64,000 bases of DNA from Bacteriovoracaceae bacterium (GTDB lineage: Bacteria > Bdellovibrionota > Bacteriovoracia > Bacteriovoracales > Bacteriovoracaceae): assembly GCA_018649885.1 (NCBI GenBank), contig JABIHA010000122.1, positions 1-64,000 of the forward strand, given 5' to 3'. Shown here in pieces: positions 18,892-26,835 of this stretch. Under the pieces are notes generated by a model. That model worked only from the letters and a program-made list of their open reading frames with translations. It was not told where the DNA came from and did not search any database. A program made the translations under genes and the position numbers. Numbering within the stretch: position 1 is the stretch's first letter; each line of letters starts with the position of its first letter.

Positions 18892-19619
18892 AAATCAAAG
18901 TAGTCCCATACTCCTATCCTTTCATCATTTTTAAATTTTCCGCGAAATAAAATATTTCCATTTGTAAAATTAAAGACCCAAGCTCCTGACTTGAAACCTT
19001 TGGCATACTCACCCTCAGCAAGCAGTGCTCCACACTCGTAGTAAAACTTCCACTCTCCTTGCCTCATACCAGATTTTATAGGGCCTCTAGCGCAAACTCT
19101 TCCGCTTTCTAAAAATAGTTCATATGGATCTATATCACCTGGGGGGTCTTTTCTGAGTATGACCTCTTGAGCTGGCAATCTCCATGGATTTTCTCTCACC
19201 GCATCTTCATCTTGAAGTTTTCTAAACTCTGTAAAAAGACAATATTGGGCCCCAATTTTTTCTTGAGGAGGAACTTCTCCCATATATTCAAACTCTTCTT
19301 TAACAAGTCTTGAAATATTTTTCCCAAGGCATGTTTCCATCATTACCTTTTCATATTTTGTATCTCTAATGGCGCGAGCAATTACATTTGGAAAGTTTTC
19401 TCTTTTTTTGCACATCATGCGATAAAAATCTTCACCTACTTGAAGGAATTTTTCCATATTGAGTAAATTGACGGTTACCCAGTGTACATAGACCGGATCT
19501 TCTAGCATTGCTAAAATCATTATTTCTTTTCTACGAAAAGGAGAAGTCGTTTCAAGAGATCTTACAAACTCTTTAAACCCATCATATTCATTTCTTTTTA
19601 AACGATCTAAAATTCCCAT
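18843..19619 (-). CDS. Unknown protein with C-terminal MORN/YwqK-like repeats
   Basis: The product is 258 residues and has no signal peptide. The N-terminal 150 residues are helical and match nothing I recognise. Residues about 170-250 carry three short strand repeats of the MORN/YwqK kind (GMRQGEWKFYYECGALLAEGEY, then SGAWVFNFTNGNILFRGKF), each with the G.W.F...G....G pattern. YwqK-type repeats occur in many proteins, including toxin-immunity systems, but nothing here points to a toxin. It probably belongs to the ABC-F, crcB, this-gene transcription unit, and its 3' end overlaps the acetyltransferase. Confidence 0.65.
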   Translation of the reverse strand: MGILDRLKRNEYDGFKEFVRSLETTSPFRRKEIMILAMLEDPVYVHWVTVNLLNMEKFLQVGEDFYRMMCKKRENFPNVIARAIRDTKYEKVMMETCLGKNISRLVKEEFEYMGEVPPQEKIGAQYCLFTEFRKLQDEDAVRENPWRLPAQEVILRKDPPGDIDPYELFLESGRVCARGPIKSGMRQGEWKFYYECGALLAEGEYAKGFKSGAWVFNFTNGNILFRGKFKNDERIGVWDYFDFQGNKSEKEYGAKGDD

Positions 19620-19681
19620 AAAAGCCTATTTCCTATACCCCTATTTCGAAAGAAAGTGGACAAAACTAAAATCTAAACTAC

Positions 19682-20041
19682 TCAAGTATTCAATAATTTT
19701 CCTGTACTTACTCCCCCAATAACTCCTATTAAACCAAGTACTGGGGAGCCCAAAAAATAAAGGCAAAACAAAAGGTGCTCACCTTTTATCCACAATTGAT
19801 AGGATTCAAAGGAGAAGGAAGAAAATGTAGTTAAGCCTCCTAAAAAACCAATGGCGATGGCCTTATGAAGGTCTGTGGGTGTATCGCAGGTGGAAAACAA
19901 AATTCCCATCAAAAATGCTCCAATGATATTCACTGCCAATGTGCTAAATGGAAAAAAGGAATACTTGGAAAGGACAATGCCAAAAAAATATCTAGATAAA
20001 ATTCCTAAGGCACCAAAACCTGCAAGTTGTAGATAAAACAT
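19682..20041 (-). CDS. crcB: Fluoride ion channel CrcB/FluC
   Basis: FluC channels export fluoride as dual-topology dimers. The 119-residue product has four membrane segments and the family signature GFLGGLTTFSSFSFE, preceded by NIIGAFLMG, with length typical of the family. It sits 24 bases after the ABC-F gene and was probably co-transcribed with it. No fluoride riboswitch is recognisable upstream, so expression is probably constitutive. Confidence 0.93.
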   Translation of the reverse strand: MFYLQLAGFGALGILSRYFFGIVLSKYSFFPFSTLAVNIIGAFLMGILFSTCDTPTDLHKAIAIGFLGGLTTFSSFSFESYQLWIKGEHLLFCLYFLGSPVLGLIGVIGGVSTGKLLNT

Positions 20042-20065
20042 GTTTAAATGATACTGGAAAGTTTA

Positions 20066-21928
20066 TTAACGTCCTAATAAATCATCAATTTCTTTAATTT
20101 TTATATCAAAAACATGCTCTTTTTCATAAAGATCATCACCGAGCTGCTCCAGCTGTTCAAACAAACCACCAATTTCGATTTGAATCCTACCAATTTTCTG
20201 AGATAGCTCACTAATTTTAGCTCCATCGCTCTCAGTCGAGGCCACTTCTAATTTTTGATTAAACTGCTCCATCTCTTCTTCTAAATTACATATTTTATCT
20301 TCAATTTTTCCAATTTTTTGTTTCAATTCTTTGCAACTGAGGTTTTTTTCTTTTACAGCGTCAGCCCGACTCTTTTTTAGCTCTTTAGAGTTAACTGTAG
20401 GTTTTGGAATATCTTTTACATCAAGGTGTAGATCTTCTTCCTCTTCCCAACCCCATTTACTCAAAAACTCTTGATAAGTTCCTTCAAAAAGTTCAGCTCG
20501 TCCGCGGTGAAAAACAATTAAGCTACTGCAAAGTGTACTCAGCATCTTTTCATTGTGAGTAACAATGATAGCGCTTCCTTCAAATTTTTTTATCCCACCC
20601 GTAAGCGCCTCAACTGATTCTTGATCCAAGTGATTTGATGGCTCATCTAAAAGGAGTAGGTTTGTAGAGCTCACAAGGATCTTCCCTAAGAGCACTCTTG
20701 CTCTTTCTCCTCCCGATAAAACCTCAATCTTTTTTGCAGCATCATCACCCGAGAACATCATGGTTCCACATATATCCCTAACTGCTTTAGGGCCCATTGC
20801 TGGTCCCCCTGCTGTAGAAATTTCTTCAGTTACAGTATGCGGTCCAAATAAACGGTCAATATTGGTCTGTCCAAAATAGCCAATTTTTGTAGAGGGGTGA
20901 TACCACATTTCCCCACTTTGAGCTTTCAACTCACCTGCGATTACTTTTAAAAGAGTTGATTTCCCTTTTCCATTCTTACCTATGATTCCAATTTTCTCAC
21001 CTCGTTTAAGTGAGAATTTTAAATCCTTAAATAGGGGTTGGTTTTCATCATAGCCAAAACGAAGCTCGCTTGCTTTGCAAATCACTTTTCCTGGACAATC
21101 TCTATAGGAAAATGAAAAGTTGAGAACCTTTTCATTTTCGAGGCCATCCATCACTTCCATTTTTGCCAGCATTTTTTTTCTTGAATCGGCAAGAGAAGCC
21201 TGTCTGGCCTTGGCCCTAAACTTATCAATAAATTTTTGGGTTTCTTTTATTTTCTTTTCTTGGTTGAGTCTTGTTTTTTCATAAATTTCGTCTTCTTCAA
21301 GCAAATTATTGTAATAGTTTTCAGTATTACCTTTGTATACTCTCAGCTTTCTCCTACAAATCCCCATAACAGAGTCGCAAACATCGTCCATAAAAAAGCG
21401 ATCATGCGTGACCAGCATAACCTCCCCTTTAAAATCCTTGAGAAATCTTTTAAGCCACCTCATAGAAATAATATCTAGATAGTTTGTAGGTTCATCGAGA
21501 AGCAAAAGATCTGGGTTTTGGGCCAAAACCTTACAAAGGTTTATCCGTATTTGATAACCTCCAGAAAAATCTTCTGGTGCTCTACTAAAGTCTTCTTTAG
21601 TAAAACCTAATCCCATTAATATTTTTTCAACTTTATAGTGATCGTATTTTTGATCCTCAGGAAGTGCTTGTACACACTCTTCTAAAACTGTGGGTTTGGT
21701 CATGTGGATATGCTGAGTAAGATGGCCCAGGCGATATCCTTTTGGAGTTGTCATTTTTCCGCCGTCAGAGCGCTCAATCCCTTTAAGAATCTTAAAAAGG
21801 GTTGATTTCCCAGATCCATTTCTCCCCACCAGACCAATTTTCTGTCCAGCAGACAAAGCAAAAGTCACATCATCAAAAATGACCCTATCACCATAACTTT
21901 TTCTCAAATCAAAAACACTTAGCATCAT
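20066..21928 (-). CDS. ABC-F family ATPase (Uup/YheS-like)
   Basis: The start is set at one of two adjacent ATG codons (21928 or 21925) because MLSVFDLRKSYGDRVIF matches ABC-F N-termini; the longer open frame is unlikely. Two ATP-binding domains are present: Walker A GRNGSGKST and GKNGKGKST, signatures FSGGYQIR and LSGGERARV, Walker B LLLDEPTNYLD and LLLDEPSNHLD, joined by the charged linker typical of ABC-F. The C-terminal 110 residues form a coiled coil as in Uup. ABC-F proteins act on the ribosome as translation factors and do not transport. crcB follows closely. Confidence 0.9.
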   Translation of the reverse strand: MMLSVFDLRKSYGDRVIFDDVTFALSAGQKIGLVGRNGSGKSTLFKILKGIERSDGGKMTTPKGYRLGHLTQHIHMTKPTVLEECVQALPEDQKYDHYKVEKILMGLGFTKEDFSRAPEDFSGGYQIRINLCKVLAQNPDLLLLDEPTNYLDIISMRWLKRFLKDFKGEVMLVTHDRFFMDDVCDSVMGICRRKLRVYKGNTENYYNNLLEEDEIYEKTRLNQEKKIKETQKFIDKFRAKARQASLADSRKKMLAKMEVMDGLENEKVLNFSFSYRDCPGKVICKASELRFGYDENQPLFKDLKFSLKRGEKIGIIGKNGKGKSTLLKVIAGELKAQSGEMWYHPSTKIGYFGQTNIDRLFGPHTVTEEISTAGGPAMGPKAVRDICGTMMFSGDDAAKKIEVLSGGERARVLLGKILVSSTNLLLLDEPSNHLDQESVEALTGGIKKFEGSAIIVTHNEKMLSTLCSSLIVFHRGRAELFEGTYQEFLSKWGWEEEEDLHLDVKDIPKPTVNSKELKKSRADAVKEKNLSCKELKQKIGKIEDKICNLEEEMEQFNQKLEVASTESDGAKISELSQKIGRIQIEIGGLFEQLEQLGDDLYEKEHVFDIKIKEIDDLLGR

Positions 21929-21933
21929 AGTAG

Positions 21934-21960
21934 AGTATATAATATGCTTTTGCGTGTCAA
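21934..21960 (-). promoter_or_regulatory. Possible sigma70-type promoter giving a near-leaderless ABC-F transcript
   Basis: On the minus strand TTGACA (21960-21955) and TATACT (21939-21934) lie 15 bases apart. The predicted start site would fall at or next to the ATG at 21928, and no Shine-Dalgarno sequence is seen. The short spacer keeps confidence low. Confidence 0.35.
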
Positions 21961-22108
21961 AGTCGCTTTTATGCGTCATGAAAGTCACAATTTTGTGAAC
22001 CACCTTTTTAGTAAACTGCACAAAAAACGTTCCATTCATTTGAAGCATCACATTTTTGTGATTAGACTACCGCCAATTAAATATTCATTAACCACAATGG
22101 AGTCTCGC

Positions 22109-23839
22109 ATGAAATTTGCTGTTCTGTTTCTTGGCCTTCTTTCTACTCATTTATTTGCCGGTAAAATTCATCAAATTGAGCTTGCTGCTAGCAAGTCTTG
22201 TGTTTTAGTCGAGGACTCAGGAGTAAAAACCTTAGAGTGTGTGGGAAAAAAAATAGCCCTTCCAAGTGGCTTTGAGCCAAACCTTTTCTCAGTCGGAAAA
22301 GATCACGTTTGTATGGCCGATAGTAAAAAAATAAAGTGTGTGGGAAATATTGCCATAGAAAAAGATATTGCTGGAATAAAAATACTTAAATCAGGTAGAG
22401 ACACTGTTTGTTATTCATCTGGAGCTGGACTCGTTTGCCAAGGGGTAGGAGTCGCCACTTTACTGACCCCTCCGGCCACGAAAAATCCACAAGATGTCAT
22501 CGTAGGTAAATCACACGCCTGTGTTGTTGATGAAGTAGCCCCTTCGAGAAATGAACTGCTTTGCTGGGGATCAAATAAGTTTGGAAAAACGGATGTCCCC
22601 AATACTTTGATTAATCCATTACACGTCTCTGTTGGTGACGAGTTTACTTGTGTGCTAGACAAGGTCTCAAAAAATCAGAACAAGGTCATCTGCTTCGGGA
22701 AAAGTAGAGGAAATAGAACTAATGTCCCGGCGTTAGTCCATCCCCAAACGATCCTCAGTGGAAAAGGCTTTAGCTGCTCCATTGATCTCTTAAATTATTG
22801 GGGTGAAACGGAGCTTAAGTGCTGGGGACAGCTAGGTGATCTCGACGGTAATATCCTTATTACCAATCCACTACTTGCAAGATCCAGCTTCTTTCATCTA
22901 TGCGCCTACTCTAAAGTAGATGGGCTTATGTGCTTTGGTACAAACATCAGTGGGGAAACCAATTTAAGCTATGAAATGCAAACAGCAGAAATTGCAAAAA
23001 GTTTGTTAGTCGTCAGTAATGAGCTAAAAGTTCCCTCAAGTGACGCCCTTGCAACCGGCTACTCACATGCATGTGCCATTACCTTCGATAAAAAAATTAC
23101 CTGCTGGGGTAAAGACTACTCTAGTCAAACAGTAGTCCCTAAAGGAATTGTAGATCCTGTGCAAGTGGTGGCCGGAGCCGAGCACACATGTGCACTCCAT
23201 CAAAACAAAGTGACCTGCTGGGGAGATAATTACTTCGGTCAAAGAAGTGTTCCCGCGCTCGCAAACCCTGTGAAGCTTTCATCTACATACGACTCACATA
23301 CTTGCGCCATACTAAAAGACGGTAGTGTTAAGTGTTGGGGAAAAGACGGTGATGGACAAGTAAGTAAAATTCCCGCACTAAAGCTTCCCGTCAAAGAAGT
23401 TACTGCAGGAGTAAACTACACTTGTGCTCTCGACCAAGAGGGCGTTAAGTGCTGGGGTGGCAGTGGAATGGCAAAAACAAAAGTTCCACCAATGGATAAA
23501 GTCATAAAAATCAAGGCTGGCTGGTCACACACATGTGCCCTTCACAGAAAAGGCATCACCTGCTGGGGTGACAATTACTACGGACAAAGTACTGTCCCAC
23601 CACTTACAAACCCCATTTCACTGGGCGTTGGTGGCACCTATAACTGTGCCCAAACAAAGACTGAAACAAAGTGTTGGGGCCATAAAGGATACAACACATT
23701 AAGCACTCCCAAATTTAGTGATCTAAAATATTTCTCACTTGGTGGAAATTTTGCCTGCGCTCAAGATGGCATCAAAGTTAAATGCTGGGGAAGAAATGAA
23801 TTCAAACAATCGGAAGTACCAGTAGGTCTTAAGCTATAA
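22109..23839 (+). CDS. Secreted RCC1-like repeat protein (paralogue 1)
   Basis: The start is placed at the ATG at 22109, preceded by GGAG, giving a signal peptide MKFAVLFLGLLSTHLFA; the open frame starts much further up at 21944 inside the divergent promoter region. The mature protein has about eleven repeats of 45-50 residues with the pattern HTCAL....V.CWG.N..GQ, the RCC1_2 (bacterial RCC1-like) repeat. Each repeat carries two cysteines, suggesting a disulfide-stabilised seven-bladed propeller in the periplasm or outside the cell. It is closely related in length and repeat order to the product at 42232-43947. Substrate or partner is unknown. Confidence 0.8.
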   Translation: MKFAVLFLGLLSTHLFAGKIHQIELAASKSCVLVEDSGVKTLECVGKKIALPSGFEPNLFSVGKDHVCMADSKKIKCVGNIAIEKDIAGIKILKSGRDTVCYSSGAGLVCQGVGVATLLTPPATKNPQDVIVGKSHACVVDEVAPSRNELLCWGSNKFGKTDVPNTLINPLHVSVGDEFTCVLDKVSKNQNKVICFGKSRGNRTNVPALVHPQTILSGKGFSCSIDLLNYWGETELKCWGQLGDLDGNILITNPLLARSSFFHLCAYSKVDGLMCFGTNISGETNLSYEMQTAEIAKSLLVVSNELKVPSSDALATGYSHACAITFDKKITCWGKDYSSQTVVPKGIVDPVQVVAGAEHTCALHQNKVTCWGDNYFGQRSVPALANPVKLSSTYDSHTCAILKDGSVKCWGKDGDGQVSKIPALKLPVKEVTAGVNYTCALDQEGVKCWGGSGMAKTKVPPMDKVIKIKAGWSHTCALHRKGITCWGDNYYGQSTVPPLTNPISLGVGGTYNCAQTKTETKCWGHKGYNTLSTPKFSDLKYFSLGGNFACAQDGIKVKCWGRNEFKQSEVPVGLKL

Positions 23840-23841
23840 TT

Positions 23842-25197
23842 TTATTTTAGCTCCACCACTTCGATCGCTGTAAAAGGATTGGTCTGTCTGTGGTGGAGTA
23901 TCCATTTTTCGCTTAAGCATGAATGGCCTCCAACTCCCCAACCTTCTCCCCAACTATTGGCGACAATAAAACAAAGCTTTCCCTCTTTTTGGTGAAGCTC
24001 TGGTGGCAGAGTCATATAACCTACAAAGAGATAAGAGTGCCCCCCGGAGTGGGAATTTAGTTTGATATCTCCTTGATCTTTTTCACTTAGTAAAACGAGG
24101 CCTTCATTTCTATAAAACCTTTTAGAAAGTCTGGATCCTGCAATCACTGGCCTATTTTGATCTAGACTCTTTATAACTTCATCAAGTGTTTTTAAGTAGT
24201 GAAACTTTTTTGCACGTGCCAATCCATTGGAACAATTTGACTTCAAAGGAATTTGAGTCTCATTACCAGAAACCTTACTTTTCACATAGGGACACTGGGA
24301 CTCTGTGGGAATCCACTTTGAACTATTGTCTCTTGTATACTCTAATCCGTACCCCACCCATGAACCAGATGTGGTACACTTTGAATCCCGACAATCAGGC
24401 TTACTCGCCCAATAAAAATATTGCTCCGACAAATCAAGACTTCTACCATAAGAGTGAAGCAAAATTTCCATCGCCCTAACTCCAGCAAAAGAGCTACAAG
24501 TTGCCCGCTGAGCTTGGTCTCTTATGGGAACACTCATGGCAGAGGGAATCAGGTGATATTGTTTTTTTATGGGAGTTTCGACTACCTTGGTAATATATCT
24601 AGGGGCAACGGCCAGCTCACTTGGTACTTCTACTCGTTCAAGTGTTTCACTATAACCAGATGCTCTTTTGTTAAATTCCTCGCTTTCTTTTTTCCACTTC
24701 TCAATGGTTGAAAAGTACTCTTTTTTAACTTCTGTGATCCACTTTTGTTTTAGCTGGTAGGTTTCTTCCCATCCCCTATCCGCCTCTTCTTTCATTTCGG
24801 CCATGGCGCTCTCATAGGGATTTAGACCATCCATCTTCTTTTGTTTCGCTCTTAATTTTTTTAATTTTGCTCTATTTTGCGCCAGCTGCAATTGTACCTT
24901 CTCAGCACCACTTAGTTTTTCTTTGGAGCCGTATTTTTTTGCAATTTGGGCCCGCACTTTTTCCTTTTGGGCCTCTACAATCTTCTCGCCCCGCGATTTC
25001 CCACCAACTCTTTGGGTGGTGGAAACTCTCATCGTTTTACTGTCAACACGCGATAGAATCTGTTCCCAAATCATATTCACTACTAGCTGGGATTTTGCAG
25101 ATGTTTCAGAACTTCCGGCCATCTGTGGCTTAACAACTTGGCCTGAATGCAAAGTTAAAGGGAGAAGTAAAAATAAAATAGTTTTCATGTATCTCAT
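23842..25197 (-). CDS. Exported papain-like (C1A) cysteine peptidase with coiled-coil prodomain
   Basis: The likely start is ATG at 25197 (MRYMKTILFLLLPLTLHSG, a signal peptide); the open frame extends to 25269. Residues about 75-190 are Lys/Glu-rich and form a probable coiled coil. The C-terminal 240 residues are a papain-family domain: the catalytic Cys in RDQAQRATCSSF (about residue 233), His in SGGHSYLFVGY (about 384), and Asn in ANSWGEGWG (about 412). The Gln of the oxyanion hole is present in DQAQ. A secreted protease would fit a predatory or biopolymer-degrading organism, but the target is unknown. It is convergent with paralogue 1, with the genes ending two bases apart. Confidence 0.85.
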   Translation of the reverse strand: MRYMKTILFLLLPLTLHSGQVVKPQMAGSSETSAKSQLVVNMIWEQILSRVDSKTMRVSTTQRVGGKSRGEKIVEAQKEKVRAQIAKKYGSKEKLSGAEKVQLQLAQNRAKLKKLRAKQKKMDGLNPYESAMAEMKEEADRGWEETYQLKQKWITEVKKEYFSTIEKWKKESEEFNKRASGYSETLERVEVPSELAVAPRYITKVVETPIKKQYHLIPSAMSVPIRDQAQRATCSSFAGVRAMEILLHSYGRSLDLSEQYFYWASKPDCRDSKCTTSGSWVGYGLEYTRDNSSKWIPTESQCPYVKSKVSGNETQIPLKSNCSNGLARAKKFHYLKTLDEVIKSLDQNRPVIAGSRLSKRFYRNEGLVLLSEKDQGDIKLNSHSGGHSYLFVGYMTLPPELHQKEGKLCFIVANSWGEGWGVGGHSCLSEKWILHHRQTNPFTAIEVVELK

Positions 25198-25328
25198 AAG
25201 TCCACTTATCATACATGAGCTCCTTCGCAATCTACAACTAACCGACTCCACAACTCGGGTACTCTCCATTTTTAAGATAAATCGTAAATAACCGAATATT
25301 TCTTGCGGTAAATAAAGAGAGAGATATA

Positions 25329-26276
25329 TTGAAATTGCTTATTATATTCACGATTCTCTATTCGCTTCAGCTAGAGGCTTCGGATCCTTACGATCAAACT
25401 CTTGGAGTATACGACAATTGCTCGCAGGCATTTGGCTACGCTGGTCTTTTTGCCAAACCTCCATATGGTAAGAGCCCAGAAAAGGCCATTGTTGAATATA
25501 ACGATCCTCCTATAAAAGAAAAAACTGTTTTTGATCTCCCAAATGGAAATAACCTATATTTGGCCAGCTTCCTTGATGCAGATCTCAGTGGTCATGGGGA
25601 CGCGAAAAAACTTATCTATTATGCGGACTTACAAGGTAGAAGAGCAGTAAAAAAAGGTGCATCAGCAATTTTTTTATTAAACTCATCAGGAAAGGTTATT
25701 GAGACAATTGGAGAACTTTCTGAATCTCAAATAAAGACAACAACTTCTCCAAGAACTAATGAATTATTCGATGCTATCAAAAGAACTCACTCAAAATTTA
25801 ATTTTGATGAAAATGGAATATGCAGTGTTCAAAGCGTAACTCATCACCGAGTGACTGGCCCATTTGCCACTAACACACCAAACCTGGCTTATAGTCCCAA
25901 ATTCTGTAGTGATCTAAAGGTGAAGCTTCTAGATCTCCTAGCAGGAATCCCTCAAAAATGGGAGAGCTGTAAAAAACTATTTGAAACTGATATTTCTAAA
26001 AAAATAAAAGAATTTTCACAAGCCTATCCTAATACAGATATCGCCAGAGTCTATGCTCCAATGGAAAAAATTAAAAAGTTTTCTGATCTTTACAATGATA
26101 TCATTTTTGAAAGAGAAGAAGGAGTTACAACATCTAGCACTACTGGAAGAGACACCACTCCAAGGTCTCCAGTTTCATACCATCAAAATTTTTGTCAACA
26201 TTTCTCACCTGGGACTCTTCATTTACCAAAAGTTACTCCTTTATCAGATATTCAAGGACCAGTAGTAGAAGAATAG
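25329..26276 (+). CDS. Exported protein of unknown function
   Basis: TTG at 25329 follows GAGAGAG and gives a short signal peptide (MKLLIIFTILYSLQLEA). The product is 315 residues. The mature part has a compact domain up to about residue 150 with an aromatic/charged strand pattern (NNLYLASFLDADLSGHG, YADLQGRRAVKKGASAIFLL) and four widely spaced cysteines; the C-terminal 80 residues are low-complexity Ser/Thr/Pro. I do not recognise a family. It is divergent from the peptidase gene, with about 130 bases between them. Confidence 0.65.
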   Translation: MKLLIIFTILYSLQLEASDPYDQTLGVYDNCSQAFGYAGLFAKPPYGKSPEKAIVEYNDPPIKEKTVFDLPNGNNLYLASFLDADLSGHGDAKKLIYYADLQGRRAVKKGASAIFLLNSSGKVIETIGELSESQIKTTTSPRTNELFDAIKRTHSKFNFDENGICSVQSVTHHRVTGPFATNTPNLAYSPKFCSDLKVKLLDLLAGIPQKWESCKKLFETDISKKIKEFSQAYPNTDIARVYAPMEKIKKFSDLYNDIIFEREEGVTTSSTTGRDTTPRSPVSYHQNFCQHFSPGTLHLPKVTPLSDIQGPVVEE

Positions 26277-26308
26277 GGAAGAGGTTTCCCCCTTCCCCAG
26301 TCAAAAGA

Positions 26309-26821
26309 TTACTTCATTTCAGGTGAGTCAAAGTATGGCCAAAGAAGTGTTTGAGACTTCTGAGGGAGGGCCATTACGTCGGGGATCGCATATGTGTCCT
26401 TGCACTCATCAATGAGAATTAGCCCATTGTCGTTATATGAAGATGGATAGTCTTCAATGCCTGTAACAAATCGTCTTTTTCCAACTTGAGTTTCAACATT
26501 GTAAACTCGAAGTTCAAAACTTTCTTCAATTGAATAAACCTCTTTCACCTCAAAGACGAAGTCGTAAATAGAAAGCCCTGCAAGTAATGCTTTCGCCGAT
26601 GCAGGATCAAGGTCAGCAAGTTTTTCAACTAGATGAATTTCTTTTCCTTCTTCATCTCTAAGAGAGATAAAACTCTGAGTACTTAAGTGAGGAAATAGCC
26701 TCATTGGTCTCACTCGTTTTTTCACATTAGTTTTGTAAAAGAAGAGATCACCATTTATGTCCCAAAGAATTTTCACACTCTTTAAAAGAGGATCTTTTTC
26801 TACAAGTCTTAACTTTTCCAT
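26309..26821 (-). CDS. DUF1854 protein, partner of an ABC transporter
   Basis: The 170-residue protein has the DUF1854 pattern: hydrophobic N-terminal strands (SVKILWDINGDLFFYKTNV), the VRPMRLFPHLSTQSFISLRDEEGKEI motif, and LIIDECKD-like LILIDECKDTYAI. DUF1854 genes are known from clusters with a DUF1854-associated ABC transporter, often near cyanophycin metabolism genes in other bacteria. Here the gene lies 14 bases after its transporter. No cyanophycin synthetase or cyanophycinase is in the window, so the substrate link is inference. Confidence 0.8.
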   Translation of the reverse strand: MEKLRLVEKDPLLKSVKILWDINGDLFFYKTNVKKRVRPMRLFPHLSTQSFISLRDEEGKEIHLVEKLADLDPASAKALLAGLSIYDFVFEVKEVYSIEESFELRVYNVETQVGKRRFVTGIEDYPSSYNDNGLILIDECKDTYAIPDVMALPQKSQTLLWPYFDSPEMK

Positions 26822-26835
26822 TAATTCCTCCTTTC

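Noticed and set aside
20042..20065. Fluoride riboswitch for crcB
   Set aside because: Only 24 bases separate crcB from the ABC-F gene, which is too short for the aptamer.
26276..26298. GGGAAGAGG/CCCTTCCC hairpin as terminator
   Set aside because: It lies between convergent genes but has no T run on either side, so it was not annotated as a terminator.
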